Assembly: GCF_042852765.1 (NCBI RefSeq) | Contig: NZ_AP031414.1 | Reading direction: 5' to 3' (one strand) | Source: Schaedlerella glycyrrhizinilytica_A | GTDB lineage: Bacteria; Bacillota; Clostridia; Lachnospirales; Lachnospiraceae | Length of the DNA: 64,000 bases | Part shown: one piece after another, positions 26,889 to 36,661 of the stretch | Position numbering within the stretch: the stretch's first letter is position 1 | Layout: each line of letters begins with the position of its first letter | Made by a program: the position numbers and the translations under genes | Notes under the pieces: model-generated | The model's input: only the letters and a program-made list of their open reading frames with translations | The model's database searches: none | What the model was told of the DNA's origin: nothing

Positions 26889-29800
26889 TTATTTAAAATA
26901 CTTCACTCCGGATTCAAAAATCTTCAGATCCTGTTCTCCGTAAATATTGATCGCCACGGAATCTCCGCGCCGTTCGGAATGTGCCATCTTTCCGAGCACT
27001 CTTCCATCCGGACTTGTAATTCCTTCGATCGCGCAGTAAGATCCGTTGATGTTCCACTCTTCGTTCATGGAAATTCTGCCCTCCGGATCACAGTACTGTG
27101 TCGCCACCTGACCGTTTTCAAATAATTTCTTCAGCCATTCATCATTTGCCACAAATCTGCCCTCTCCGTGTGAAGCCGGGTTCGTATATACGCCACCCAG
27201 GTCTGCTTCCTGAAGCCAAGGGGATTTATTGGAGACGACTTTTGTATATACCATTTTTGAAATATGACGTCCGATCGTATTGTAAGTCAGTGTCGGAGAA
27301 TCTTCCGTCTGTCCTACGATCTTTCCATATGGCACAAGCCCCAGTTTGATCAATGCCTGGAAACCATTACAGATACCAAGCGCCAGTCCGTCCCGTTCTT
27401 CCAAAAGCTTCTCCACAGCTTCTTTGATCTTTGCATTCTGGAATGCCGTTGCAAAGAATTTAGCAGAACCATCCGGCTCGTCGCCTGCGCTGAAGCCGCC
27501 CGGGAACATGATCATCTGCGCCCCTGAGATCGCTTTTTCAAATTCTTCCACGGAATCCCGGATTCCCGCCGTGTCCAGATTCTTAAATACTTTTGTGATG
27601 ACTTTCGCTCCGGCACGCTCAAATGCCCGTCGGCTGTCATACTCGCAGTTCGTTCCCGGAAATACCGGAATAAATACGGTCGGCTGTCCGATCTTATGAC
27701 TGCAGATATGGATTTCGGAAGCGTTGTACAATTTCTCCTCCACCGGCTCGTCACTGTCCGCTGCTGATTTTGTAGCAAATACATTTTCCAGCGTATTCAT
27801 CCACGCTTCTTTCGCTTCGCCAAGTTCCAGTTTCTCACTGCCATATGCAAATGTCTGCTCTGCGGTCACTTCACCGATCACCGTGTAAGCGATACTCAAA
27901 CTGCCAACCTGATCTGCCGGAACTTCCGCAACCAGATCTCCGAATGCCGGTGCAAACGCATCGCGCGGATCAAGAGAATGTTCCAGTTTCACACCAAATC
28001 CGTTTCCGAATGCCATTTTACTTACAGCCGCCGCAATTCCGTGGCGATCCAGTGCATATGCGGAAACGATCTTTCCACTGTGGATGTCATCCGCGAATTT
28101 ACCGTACTGCTCCATGATCTGTGTATATACAGGAAGATCGTACTCATCTCTCTCGATCTTCATCCAGACGATCTTGTTGCCCGCTTTTTTGAATTCCGGT
28201 GTGATGATCTCGTCTTCCGTCGCCATATCCACGGCAAAAGACACCAGTGTCGGCGGAACGTCTATATCCTGGAACGTTCCGGACATACTGTCTTTTCCGC
28301 CGATCGACGGCAGACCAAATCCGATCTGTGCATCATATGCGCCGAGAAGCGCTGCAAACGGCTGACTCCATCTCTTCGGATCTTCTGTCATACGACGGAA
28401 ATACTCCTGGAATGTAAAGCGGATCTTCCGATAATCTCCGCCGGATGCTACGATCTTTGCAACAGATTCCACAACCGCATAAATCGCACCATGATACGGA
28501 CTCCAACTGGACAGATACGGATCAAAACCGAAGCTCATCATTGATACACTGTCGGTCGTTCCGTTCTGAACCGGAACTTTCGCCACCATCGTCTGTGTCT
28601 CCGTCATCTGATATTTTCCACCGTGCGGCATGAACACCGAACCGGCTCCGATGGAACCGTCAAACATCTCCACAAGACCTTTCTGCGAGCAGACATTTAA
28701 GTCTTTCAGCGTATCAAGCCATTTTTCTCTTACACTTCCCACTTCATTCTTCACGAACAGAGAATCTTCTCTGGATGGGATCTCCACTTCCACATCCGTC
28801 TCCTGATGCGCCCCGTTTGTATCCAGAAATGCGCGGGAAATATTCACGATCTCTTTTCCTCTCCATACAAGGACAAGTCGCGGAGACTCGGTAACGACAG
28901 CAACCTGTGTCGCTTCCAGATTCTCTTCCTCCGCATATGCAAGGAACTGTTCCACATCTTTTGGATCTACCACAACAGCCATACGCTCCTGGGATTCCGA
29001 GATCGCGATCTCTGTTCCGTCCAGTCCGGCATATTTTTTCGGTACTTTATCCAGATCCACACGAAGCCCCTCTGCCAGCTCTCCGATCGCAACGGAAACT
29101 CCGCCTGCACCGAAGTCATTACATTTTTTGATCAGGCAGCTTACCTCTTCCCTGCGGAACAGACGCTGGATCTTACGTTCTGTCGGCGGATTTCCTTTTT
29201 GAACTTCCGCTCCGCATGTCTCGATCGACTCTTCTGTATGTACTTTGGAAGATCCGGTCGCGCCGCCGCAGCCGTCACGACCGGTACGTCCGCCCAGCAA
29301 AATGATAATATCTCCCGGATCGGAAGTTTCACGGATCACTGCGCGTCTCGGCGCTGCGCCAAGCACTGCCCCGATCTCCATACGTTTTGCCACATAATCC
29401 GGATGATAGATTTCTTTGACGCTTCCGGTCGCCAGACCGATCTGATTTCCGTAAGAACTATATCCGTTCGCTGCCCCCCGCACCAGTTTCTTCTGCGGAA
29501 GTTTTCCTTTCAATGTCTCATTTACGGAAACGGTCGGATCTGCCGCCCCAGTCACGCGCATTGCCTGATATACATAAGTACGTCCTGACAGCGGATCGCG
29601 GATCGCTCCGCCAAGGCAGGTTGCCGCCCCGCCGAACGGTTCGATCTCGGTCGGATGGTTGTGCGTCTCATTCTTGAAATTGATCAGCCACTCTTCTTCC
29701 ACGCCGTCTACTTTGATCGGCACAACAATACTGCATGCATTGATCTCATCGGATTCTTCCTGATCTTCCAGTTTTCCCTCTTTTTTCAGCTTCCGCATTG

Positions 29801-30644
29801 CCATCAGCGCAAGATCCATCAGGCAGACAAACTTGTCTTCTCTTCCGGCAAAAATCTCACTGTGCGTCCGCAGATACTGTTTGTATGTATTTTCAATCGG
29901 TTCTCTGTAATCCCCGTCTCCAAACCGCACATTCTTCAGTTCGGTGGAAAATGTCGTGTGACGGCAGTGATCGGACCAGTAAGTATCCAGCACACGGATT
30001 TCCGTCATTGACGGGTCCCTGTGCTCTGCCGTCTTGTAGTAATTCTGAATATGCAGAAAATCTTTAAAGGTCATTGCAAGTCCGAGAGAACCATACAGTT
30101 CTTTCAAATCTGCCTCTGCCATATCTGCAAATCCGTCAAAAATCTTTACGTCCGCCGGCTCTTCAAATACCGTGACCAAGGTCTCCGGCTTCTCCATTCC
30201 TGTCTCTCTGGAATCTACCGGATTGATACAGTGGTTTTTCACAGCCTCAAACTCTTCCTCTGTCAACGCTCCCTCGATCACATAGGTTGTTGCCGTACGG
30301 ATCACCGGAGCCTCATCCTCTTTGATGAACCGGATACACTGCTCCGCAGAATCCGCTCTCTGGTCAAACTGTCCCGGCAGATATTCCACGGAAAAGATAT
30401 GGTCGCTTTCCTGATGCGGAAATTCTTCCAGATAAAAATCATCTACCGGAAGCTCCGCAAACACACCTCTGCATGCTTTTTCAAATGTATCCTCTGAAAT
30501 ATTCTCGACATCGTAGCGGATCAGCACTCGCACGCCGGTCACCGTCCGGATACCGAGGTAATGTTTGATCTCATGACGCAGATCTTTTGCCTGCACGGCA
30601 AAATCTGTTTTCTTCTCTACATAAACACGCTTTACATTACTCAT
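26889..30644 (-). CDS. purL: Phosphoribosylformylglycinamidine synthase, one-chain type
   Basis: A 1251-residue enzyme converting FGAR to FGAM in purine synthesis, using glutamine nitrogen. The PurS-like N-terminal part, linker (YWSDHCRHTTF near residue 235), two synthase halves (HNHPTEIEPFGGAAT; GIGGKDSMSGT-like region PSIGGKDSMSGTF) and a C-terminal glutaminase domain are on one chain. The glutaminase Cys is in LGICNGFQAL and a catalytic His in NPASHGEGRFV. Many Firmicutes split this into purS, purL and purQ; the fused form is common in Clostridia. It is a lone gene here. Confidence 0.96.
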   Translation of the reverse strand: MSNVKRVYVEKKTDFAVQAKDLRHEIKHYLGIRTVTGVRVLIRYDVENISEDTFEKACRGVFAELPVDDFYLEEFPHQESDHIFSVEYLPGQFDQRADSAEQCIRFIKEDEAPVIRTATTYVIEGALTEEEFEAVKNHCINPVDSRETGMEKPETLVTVFEEPADVKIFDGFADMAEADLKELYGSLGLAMTFKDFLHIQNYYKTAEHRDPSMTEIRVLDTYWSDHCRHTTFSTELKNVRFGDGDYREPIENTYKQYLRTHSEIFAGREDKFVCLMDLALMAMRKLKKEGKLEDQEESDEINACSIVVPIKVDGVEEEWLINFKNETHNHPTEIEPFGGAATCLGGAIRDPLSGRTYVYQAMRVTGAADPTVSVNETLKGKLPQKKLVRGAANGYSSYGNQIGLATGSVKEIYHPDYVAKRMEIGAVLGAAPRRAVIRETSDPGDIIILLGGRTGRDGCGGATGSSKVHTEESIETCGAEVQKGNPPTERKIQRLFRREEVSCLIKKCNDFGAGGVSVAIGELAEGLRVDLDKVPKKYAGLDGTEIAISESQERMAVVVDPKDVEQFLAYAEEENLEATQVAVVTESPRLVLVWRGKEIVNISRAFLDTNGAHQETDVEVEIPSREDSLFVKNEVGSVREKWLDTLKDLNVCSQKGLVEMFDGSIGAGSVFMPHGGKYQMTETQTMVAKVPVQNGTTDSVSMMSFGFDPYLSSWSPYHGAIYAVVESVAKIVASGGDYRKIRFTFQEYFRRMTEDPKRWSQPFAALLGAYDAQIGFGLPSIGGKDSMSGTFQDIDVPPTLVSFAVDMATEDEIITPEFKKAGNKIVWMKIERDEYDLPVYTQIMEQYGKFADDIHSGKIVSAYALDRHGIAAAVSKMAFGNGFGVKLEHSLDPRDAFAPAFGDLVAEVPADQVGSLSIAYTVIGEVTAEQTFAYGSEKLELGEAKEAWMNTLENVFATKSAADSDEPVEEKLYNASEIHICSHKIGQPTVFIPVFPGTNCEYDSRRAFERAGAKVITKVFKNLDTAGIRDSVEEFEKAISGAQMIMFPGGFSAGDEPDGSAKFFATAFQNAKIKEAVEKLLEERDGLALGICNGFQALIKLGLVPYGKIVGQTEDSPTLTYNTIGRHISKMVYTKVVSNKSPWLQEADLGGVYTNPASHGEGRFVANDEWLKKLFENGQVATQYCDPEGRISMNEEWNINGSYCAIEGITSPDGRVLGKMAHSERRGDSVAINIYGEQDLKIFESGVKYFK

Positions 30645-30735
30645 ATTCTGTCTCCTTTTGAATCCATTTGTTTTATCTTATCACATTTTCCCGCATAAGG
30701 ATAATTAATAGAATTAAAGCTATTCATAAGCAACA

Positions 30736-31464
30736 CTAATTTTCCGTATTCCTCCTCTTTTGTTCTTCCTTCTTCCATCTTCGTTTCGCCGCAAGACTAA
30801 GCAGAAGCAGGATCCCTGCGCCCAGCAGGAACATCCAGCCGATCCTGATCACAAAATCAAAAAATAATCCCTCCGGAAGCATCCGGATCATATAGTCTGT
30901 CGCCGGGTCAAATATCCACAGATCGTTGTCAAAGAAAATCTCATGGAATAACGTAAACACTGCATTAAAATCCCGTGCTACCGCGATTCCGAGAACCGCT
31001 ACCGCCGCCAGCAGCACTCCGAGTATGATCTGCCAGCTCTTTGAAAGGATCCGTAGCAAATCCGCTTTCATCAAAATCAAACACAAAACGCATACGACCA
31101 GAACGACCGCCGCGCTTTCCCGAAGCCGCATCCCGCCGAGGAACAGCCCCTGCACCTCTTCCATATGAAAACGATCCTGCTCATTAAAGAAATCCTGTCT
31201 GACACCGTCAACGGTCGTGATCACACGCAGCTCTTCCCGCTCCCCCCGCAGATATGCCATCATCTCTTCCGTCACATACATAACGTCTTCCATTTCCATA
31301 TCCAGATCTTCCAGCACATTATATTTTTCATATTCTTTTTGATAATAACTGAAATCCAGATACATTGCCGCTTCAAATGCCGTGATCAGCAAGATCACAA
31401 CTGCTGCCGCCGCTGCTGCGATCCCCAGTATCCACTGCAGCGTGCATTTCAATTGTTTGTTCAT
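30736..31464 (-). CDS. TIGR01906/DUF1461-type integral membrane protein
   Basis: A 242-residue protein with an N-terminal membrane helix, a middle extracytoplasmic segment of about 80 residues, and three more hydrophobic helices. The segment FNAVFTLFHEIFFDNDLW with IFDPATDYMIRMLPE is typical of this family of unknown function. The start at MNKQLKCTLQ follows GGAGG at a good distance; an upstream ATG would place that site inside the gene. It is divergent from the LysR gene. Confidence 0.85.
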   Translation of the reverse strand: MNKQLKCTLQWILGIAAAAAAVVILLITAFEAAMYLDFSYYQKEYEKYNVLEDLDMEMEDVMYVTEEMMAYLRGEREELRVITTVDGVRQDFFNEQDRFHMEEVQGLFLGGMRLRESAAVVLVVCVLCLILMKADLLRILSKSWQIILGVLLAAVAVLGIAVARDFNAVFTLFHEIFFDNDLWIFDPATDYMIRMLPEGLFFDFVIRIGWMFLLGAGILLLLSLAAKRRWKKEEQKRRNTEN

Positions 31465-31516
31465 CTCTTGTTTCCTCCATTTCATCTGTGCCCACTAGAT
31501 CAGTTCTGATTTCTAA

Positions 31517-31545
31517 TTGCATTTTGGCTGTTTTTATCTTATAAT
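31517..31545 (+). promoter_or_regulatory. Promoter of the LysR regulator gene
   Basis: TTGCAT (31517-31522) and TATAAT (31540-31545) separated by 17 bp; AGGAGG follows at 31562-31567, before the ATG at 31575. Confidence 0.7.
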
Positions 31546-31574
31546 AAGATTAATATTTATTAGGAGGTCTAATA

Positions 31575-32471
31575 ATGGACATCAATTATGAATTATACAA
31601 AGTTTTTTATCACGTTGCTTCTACTTTAAGTTTTTCCGAAGCTTCCAAACAGCTTTTTATTTCCCAGTCCGCTGTCAGTCAGTCTATTAAAACTCTGGAG
31701 CGCAAACTGGATCAGACACTGTTTATCCGCAGCACCAAGCATGTTCAGCTGACTCCCGAGGGGGAGATCCTGCTCCGCCACATCGAACCGGCAATGCATT
31801 TTATCCGACGGGGAGAGGCGCAGCTGCTTGATGCCGCCGCCACGGGAGGACAGATCCGGATCGGCGCCAGCGATACGATCTGCCGCTATTTTCTTGTTCC
31901 GTATTTGGAACGGTTTCATCGGGACTTTCCGAGCGCGCATATCAAAGTCATCAACCAGACCTCGATCAAATGCGTAGAGCTTCTGGAAACAGGTCAGGTC
32001 GATCTGATCGTAACCAACTACCCGAACCAATACTTAAGCAATGTTTCTTCGATCAAGAAGATCCGCACATTCAAAGATGTGTTCATTGCGAACAAATCTT
32101 TTGAACAGCTGAAAGGTCAAAAGCTTTCCTATGAGCAGCTCTCCAAATACCCGATCCTGATGCTGGATAAACGCAGCACGACCAGTGAATTTCTGCATCG
32201 ACTTTTCCAGCAGCACCATCTGGATCTCGTTCCGGAGATCGAACTGACCAGCAACGATCTGCTCATCGATCTCGCCCGGATCGGTCTGGGGATCGCTTTC
32301 ATCCCGGATTTCTGCATCCAGGAGCCAAACGATGACCTGTTTATCGTGGAGACCGAAGAGGAACTCCCGACAAGGGAGCTTGTGATCGCCCACAATGAAC
32401 AGATCCCGCTCACAAAAGCTTCGGAAGAATTTTTAAACTATTTTGAAGACTGCGGTACCGAACGGTCATAA
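31575..32471 (+). CDS. LysR family transcriptional regulator
   Basis: A 298-residue regulator with an N-terminal winged helix-turn-helix (FSEASKQLFISQSAVSQSIK, about residues 20-39) and a periplasmic-binding-protein-like effector domain. It is transcribed away from the DUF1461-type gene, the usual layout for a LysR regulator and its target, but that link is only inferred. The effector is unknown. It ends at a shared terminator facing pyruvate kinase. Confidence 0.93.
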   Translation: MDINYELYKVFYHVASTLSFSEASKQLFISQSAVSQSIKTLERKLDQTLFIRSTKHVQLTPEGEILLRHIEPAMHFIRRGEAQLLDAAATGGQIRIGASDTICRYFLVPYLERFHRDFPSAHIKVINQTSIKCVELLETGQVDLIVTNYPNQYLSNVSSIKKIRTFKDVFIANKSFEQLKGQKLSYEQLSKYPILMLDKRSTTSEFLHRLFQQHHLDLVPEIELTSNDLLIDLARIGLGIAFIPDFCIQEPNDDLFIVETEEELPTRELVIAHNEQIPLTKASEEFLNYFEDCGTERS

Positions 32472-32489
32472 ACCTCTTTTTCATGCTTT

Positions 32490-32557
32490 AAAAAACCCGG
32501 ATACAGCGGACAGGATTCCAAAACAGATTCCTTTCCTCATTGTTCCGGGCTTTTCTT
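32490..32557. terminator. Bidirectional terminator between LysR and pyk
   Basis: AAAACCCGGA and TCCGGGCTTTT arms enclose an extended loop, with A and T runs on both sides. Confidence 0.75.
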
Positions 32558-33994
32558 TTATTCCACTGTCGCGATCCGCATCATATTGCTCGCGCCGCTC
32601 TTTTCTCTTAGTACATTCGGGGACGGGATCCCTGCTGTAAGAACGACGATATCTCCTGTCTCCACATACTGTTTTACACTTGCCAGCTCGATCGCCGCAT
32701 TGCAGATATCATCGGTTGTGGAATGTTCCAAAGATTTCAGCGGTCTTACGCCCCAGTAGATCGACATACGACGAAGCACACGCTCGCTCGGCGTCACGCC
32801 GAGAATCTCCTGCTTCGGACGCAGATTGGATACAACTCTTGTCGTCGCGCCGGACACCGTCGGTGTAATGATACATTTGGCATTTAAGTTTGCCGCCGCA
32901 ACAACCGAAGAATATCCGATCGCGCTGGACACGCTGGATTTCAGATGATCGCATGCATTTCCGCTCAAATGTGCGTAATCCAGATGCTGTTCCGTATTTT
33001 CAATAATGTGCACCATCATCTGCAGCGCTTCCAGCGGATATTTTCCGGCTGCCGTCTCCCCTGAGAGCATAACTGCGTCTGTTCCGTCATACACTGCGTT
33101 GGCCACATCGGTCACTTCCGCTCTCGTCGGACGCGGATTGCGGATCATCGAATCCAGCATCTGCGTCGCTGTGATAACAGTCTTGAAAGAATTATTGCAC
33201 TTCTGGATCAGCATTTTCTGAAGATACGGTACTTCTTCCGCCGGGATCTCCACCCCAAGGTCGCCGCGGGCTACCATGATCCCGTCTGCTGCACGCAGGA
33301 TCTCATCGATGTTCCGGATTCCCTCCGCATTCTCGATCTTTGCAATGATCGGGATGTACGGTGCATTCAGGCTCTTTAAAAATGCTTTGATCTCCAGCAC
33401 ACACTCTGCATTCCGCACAAACGAGGCGGCGATAAAATCCACATCCTGTTCCACTCCGAATCTGATGTCTTCTTTGTCTTTCTCTGTGATCGCCGGTAGA
33501 CGTACCGCAACATTCGGCACGTTCACGCCTTTACGCTCTCCCAGTTCGCCGCCGTTCAAAATCTTACAGACAATGTCTTTTTCTTCCCGGTCGATCACTT
33601 CCAACTCGATCAGACCATCATCGATCAAGATCCGGCTTCCTTTATCTACATCATCGAGCAGTCCGGTGTAAGAAATAGAAACCCTGGTTTCATCCCCCAC
33701 AACCTCTTCGATCGTCAGACGGAATGTCTCATTCGCCTTGAGCATTACTTTTTTCCCGTCTTTCAAAAGTCCGGTCCGGATCTCCGGTCCTTTCGTGTCC
33801 AAAAGGATCGCCGTATTCGAACGTTCCTCCTCTCGGAGCTGTTTGAGCATATCCATACGCCGCTTATGCTCGTCATAAGAACCATGTGAAAAATTGAAAC
33901 GCGCCACATCCATTCCGTTTTTGATCAATGCACGCATCATATTGCGGTCGTCTGTCCTCGGTCCCATCGTACATACTACTTTTGTCTTTTTCAT
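32558..33994 (-). CDS. pyk: Pyruvate kinase
   Basis: A 478-residue glycolytic enzyme that transfers phosphate from phosphoenolpyruvate to ADP. Seen: VARFNFSHGSYDEH, LDTKGPEIRTG (metal and substrate site), IIAKIENAEGI with the catalytic lysine, MVARGDLGVEI, and TATQMLDSM. The regulatory C-domain is present. It has no C-terminal PEP-utilizer extension of the Bacillus type, so it is the short form. It is monocistronic. Confidence 0.97.
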   Translation of the reverse strand: MKKTKVVCTMGPRTDDRNMMRALIKNGMDVARFNFSHGSYDEHKRRMDMLKQLREEERSNTAILLDTKGPEIRTGLLKDGKKVMLKANETFRLTIEEVVGDETRVSISYTGLLDDVDKGSRILIDDGLIELEVIDREEKDIVCKILNGGELGERKGVNVPNVAVRLPAITEKDKEDIRFGVEQDVDFIAASFVRNAECVLEIKAFLKSLNAPYIPIIAKIENAEGIRNIDEILRAADGIMVARGDLGVEIPAEEVPYLQKMLIQKCNNSFKTVITATQMLDSMIRNPRPTRAEVTDVANAVYDGTDAVMLSGETAAGKYPLEALQMMVHIIENTEQHLDYAHLSGNACDHLKSSVSSAIGYSSVVAAANLNAKCIITPTVSGATTRVVSNLRPKQEILGVTPSERVLRRMSIYWGVRPLKSLEHSTTDDICNAAIELASVKQYVETGDIVVLTAGIPSPNVLREKSGASNMMRIATVE

Positions 33995-34096
33995 CTTTAC
34001 TCTCCTTTATGCTCTTAAGTCTGATGTATCCCTGTCTGCTGTCATACATTCTGCATCGGCACATTTACCTTGTGCCGTTTTTGCTTTTTCCTGCTT

Positions 34097-34930
34097 TTAC
34101 TTCACATGCTCATGTGTAAAAAGATGATCCTGACAGTACTCATAATTTCCGTTGCACTTGGAACAAAAACGGAACTCCAGATTCGGATCGTCCAGTTCTG
34201 TTCGTCCGCATACCGCGCAGCGGTGTCTTGCCCCGCCTGCATATGTCATATGGGGACGTTCCTGTTCCTGCTTAAATTTCCGCTTGCGCATCTGCTCTTT
34301 CGGCATATACGGCTTCACGTTTCTGCTCGACAGGAAAAAGACGATAAAGTTCAAAAGCGAGGCGATGATCGCGATCCGTGTGAACAGATTTCCGCGGACC
34401 AGATCATAGATCGTAAGCGCCGCGTAGACAAGCGCCATCCACTTCATCTTGATCGGCAGGATGAAATATAACAGTACTTCCATATCCGGATAACTTACGG
34501 CAAATGCAAGAAAGATCGACATATTAATGTAATAAGTGCTGAAAAACACACCATAGCCGACTGCATCCACACCTACGATCAGATACAGCAGAAATGCCCC
34601 GATCACCGTAAACAGGATTCCCGAAAAAATGTATACATTATAGCGGAACGCTCCCCACGTCCGCTCCAATGCCGTACCGAGTGAATAATAAAACAGCATC
34701 ATGATCACAGTCGTAAAAATATTTCCGCTTGGCGGGATCAATACCCATGAAATGATCCTCCAGATCTGTCCGTGCAGAATGTACGCCGGTTCCAGTGTCA
34801 GAAGATTCAACAAATTCGGTACAAACATATAGACACCGAATCCGATGATATACCCTCCGATCAGATAAAGGGTAAGATTGTGAATTGCATAACGCCCAAA
34901 TTTTCTTTCCAGTTTGTTTAGCCAGTTCAA
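34097..34930 (-). CDS. Rhomboid-like membrane protein with C-terminal zinc ribbon
   Basis: A 277-residue protein with about six membrane helices in a rhomboid-like arrangement (IWRIISWVLIPPSG and LGTALERTWGAFRYN are typical of the group), then a basic linker and a C-terminal zinc ribbon with CAVCGRTE and FCSKCNGNYEYC. The rhomboid protease GxSG serine motif and partner histidine are not visible, so it is probably not a protease. It is the last chromosomal gene before the mobile element, whose left end lies about 110 bp upstream of its start. Confidence 0.8.
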   Translation of the reverse strand: MNWLNKLERKFGRYAIHNLTLYLIGGYIIGFGVYMFVPNLLNLLTLEPAYILHGQIWRIISWVLIPPSGNIFTTVIMMLFYYSLGTALERTWGAFRYNVYIFSGILFTVIGAFLLYLIVGVDAVGYGVFFSTYYINMSIFLAFAVSYPDMEVLLYFILPIKMKWMALVYAALTIYDLVRGNLFTRIAIIASLLNFIVFFLSSRNVKPYMPKEQMRKRKFKQEQERPHMTYAGGARHRCAVCGRTELDDPNLEFRFCSKCNGNYEYCQDHLFTHEHVK

Positions 34931-35042
34931 ATGTCATTCTCCTCTTTTTTATAATTTGATTTCAATTGTACCGTTTGCCCCGTAGTTTGTCAAATATCCA
35001 ACGCACGTTTAATATAAATTATATATGTCTTTTTGACTATCT

Positions 35043-35052
35043 TTTTATATCT
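35043..35052 (+). repeat. Left terminal inverted repeat
   Basis: TTTTATATCT, matching the complement of 45131-45140. A few bases inward both ends have TCCGCA, extending an imperfect inverted repeat. Confidence 0.6.
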
Positions 35053-35058
35053 CCTTAA

Positions 35059-35105
35059 ATGTCCGCAAAGCCTTATTTTATAGGCTCTACGGGCATTTTG
35101 CTTTT
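35059..35105. terminator. Hairpin at the integrase end
   Basis: AAATGTCCGCAAAGCC and GGCTCTACGGGCATTT form an imperfect stem of about 16 pairs around an A/T loop, downstream of int. It may stop transcription between the element and the chromosome. Confidence 0.55.
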
Positions 35106-35178
35106 GTGGTAAACCTCACATATCTAGGTCTATCTTCTTATATTTTCGCTATCAAGCGTGGTTAAAATCGTGGTAAAT
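35106..35178 (+). repeat. Integrase arm-type direct repeats, left end
   Basis: GTGGTAAA at 35106-35113 and CGTGGTAAAT at 35169-35178, with a degenerate CGTGGTTAAA between. The same orientation recurs at the right end. They resemble the DR-2 sites bound by the N-terminal domain of Tn916 Int. Confidence 0.65.
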
Positions 35179-35182
35179 ACTT

Positions 35183-36376
35183 CTATGCGATTAGACGCTG
35201 AACCTCTGATTTTGCGGTATCTATGGACGCATGAGCGTACCAGTTCATTGTGATACTAATGTTTGAATGTCCCATGATATACTGTAAATCTTTTGGGTTC
35301 ATGTTCTTGCTTGCCAGTCTTGTGCAGAATGTATGGCGTAGCGTATGCGGTGTGATATGTGGCAAGGGATTGTCCTTGTGGTGCTTGTTATATTTCTTTA
35401 CCATACGGACAAATAAGGCGTTGTAATCAATCGCAACTTTGGGCTTGCCTTTATGATTGACAAATAAGAAATTGCTCTGTCCGTCTATCACAAATGGTTC
35501 TGCCTTTGGGCGTTTCTTCATAACCCGTTGAAATGCCTGTATTGTTTCTCTACTTAATGGCACTTGTCTTATTCCGCTTTTCGTCTTAGGCGTTTCAATA
35601 TAATAGCCCTGTTCCTTGCTCTTTAGTAACTGGTGGTCGATAATTACAACTTCATTCTTGAAATCAATATCAGCTACTGTCAGTCCGCACAGTTCCGAGA
35701 TACGAAGTCCAGTCTTTAACAGTATCAGCACATCATCATAATGCTTGTGATACACATTGTCTGTCTTGATAAATGAGAGTAAGGCTTGTTCCTGTTCCTC
35801 TGTCAATGCGACTTTCTCTTTGGTATCATTTTCTAGGACTTCACTTAACTTAAAATCAAAAGGGTTCTTCCTTACACAATCGTCTTGTATGGCGATATAG
35901 AATGACGCTTTTAACGAGCGTTTATGGTTGTTAATGGTGTTATAGGAAAAGCCTTTATCTTTCATGCGTAACGCCCATTCCTTAGCGTCAGAGGGTTTTA
36001 TCGCATCAATGCTCCTAGCACCCAACTTGTCCTCTTTCAATAACCGCATGAGTTGTTCCCGTTGTTTTTGTGTGCTTTTCTTCACATTCGCCCTCTGTAA
36101 GTTCTGTTTGGCATAGAGTTGGCAAAGCGTCATTTTCTTGCCTGTGCTGTCGATACCGTCCTCAATATCCCGTCTTATCTGCTGTTCCAGTTCACGAAGT
36201 GAGGGTTTTTCCCGTTTTTCCTTTGGTGTCGGGTCTGTGGGTGTCAATCTCCAAGCATACACATATTTTGTGTTTCCAAATGCGTCTACATATTTATATA
36301 AGTATTTCCCGTCTGTTCGTTGGCTCTCTCCAGTATGCAGGATACGTCCTTTACTATCCCGTCTTTTTTCTTTCAT
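35183..36376 (-). CDS. int: Tn916/Tn1549-family tyrosine integrase
   Basis: A 397-residue site-specific recombinase that excises and inserts the element. The N-terminal AP2-like arm-binding domain (about residues 1-75) begins EKRRDSKGRILHTGESQR, closely like Tn916 Int. The core-binding domain and catalytic domain follow, with Arg in LLKTGLRISELCG, HTLRHTFCTRL and the nucleophile Tyr in NWYAHAS. GGAAAGGAG precedes the ATG. The stop lies about 130 bp from the element's left end, as expected. It appears intact. Confidence 0.96.
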   Translation of the reverse strand: MKEKRRDSKGRILHTGESQRTDGKYLYKYVDAFGNTKYVYAWRLTPTDPTPKEKREKPSLRELEQQIRRDIEDGIDSTGKKMTLCQLYAKQNLQRANVKKSTQKQREQLMRLLKEDKLGARSIDAIKPSDAKEWALRMKDKGFSYNTINNHKRSLKASFYIAIQDDCVRKNPFDFKLSEVLENDTKEKVALTEEQEQALLSFIKTDNVYHKHYDDVLILLKTGLRISELCGLTVADIDFKNEVVIIDHQLLKSKEQGYYIETPKTKSGIRQVPLSRETIQAFQRVMKKRPKAEPFVIDGQSNFLFVNHKGKPKVAIDYNALFVRMVKKYNKHHKDNPLPHITPHTLRHTFCTRLASKNMNPKDLQYIMGHSNISITMNWYAHASIDTAKSEVQRLIA

Positions 36377-36454
36377 GGTGTCTGCTCCTTTCCTTGTTGG
36401 AAAGAGCCTTGATATGACTTGTGTTCATCATAACACATACAAGGCTCATTTGCA

Positions 36455-36661
36455 TTAGATTGCGTCCAATTTGTCAATAACCTGTTCAAACTGTCGGCGT
36501 TTAATCTGTATGCGGTTGCCATTCATAATGAGCCAGCCAGCGTCCTTGTTTTCCTCTGCTAAGCGTCTTAACTTGTTTTCTCCGATACGGAAATACTTTG
36601 ACGCTTCTTCAATGGTAAGGGTATATTTTTCCCATACGGGAATATCCTGTGCATTACTCAT
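36455..36661 (-). CDS. xis: Tn916-family excisionase
   Basis: A 68-residue winged-helix DNA-bending protein that directs integrase toward excision. The core TIEEASKYFRIGENKLRRL is nearly that of Tn916 Xis. The ATG (MSNAQDIPVWEKYT) lies inside the end of the relaxase gene, overlapping by eight bases, with GGGGGTG upstream, so it is probably translationally coupled to it. Integrase follows 78 bp downstream. Confidence 0.93.
   Translation of the reverse strand: MSNAQDIPVWEKYTLTIEEASKYFRIGENKLRRLAEENKDAGWLIMNGNRIQIKRRQFEQVIDKLDAI

Noticed and set aside
34040..34085. GGCAC/GTGCC hairpin before the end of the rhomboid-like gene
   Set aside because: Its T run lies on the strand with no gene reading into it, so a terminator call was not supported.
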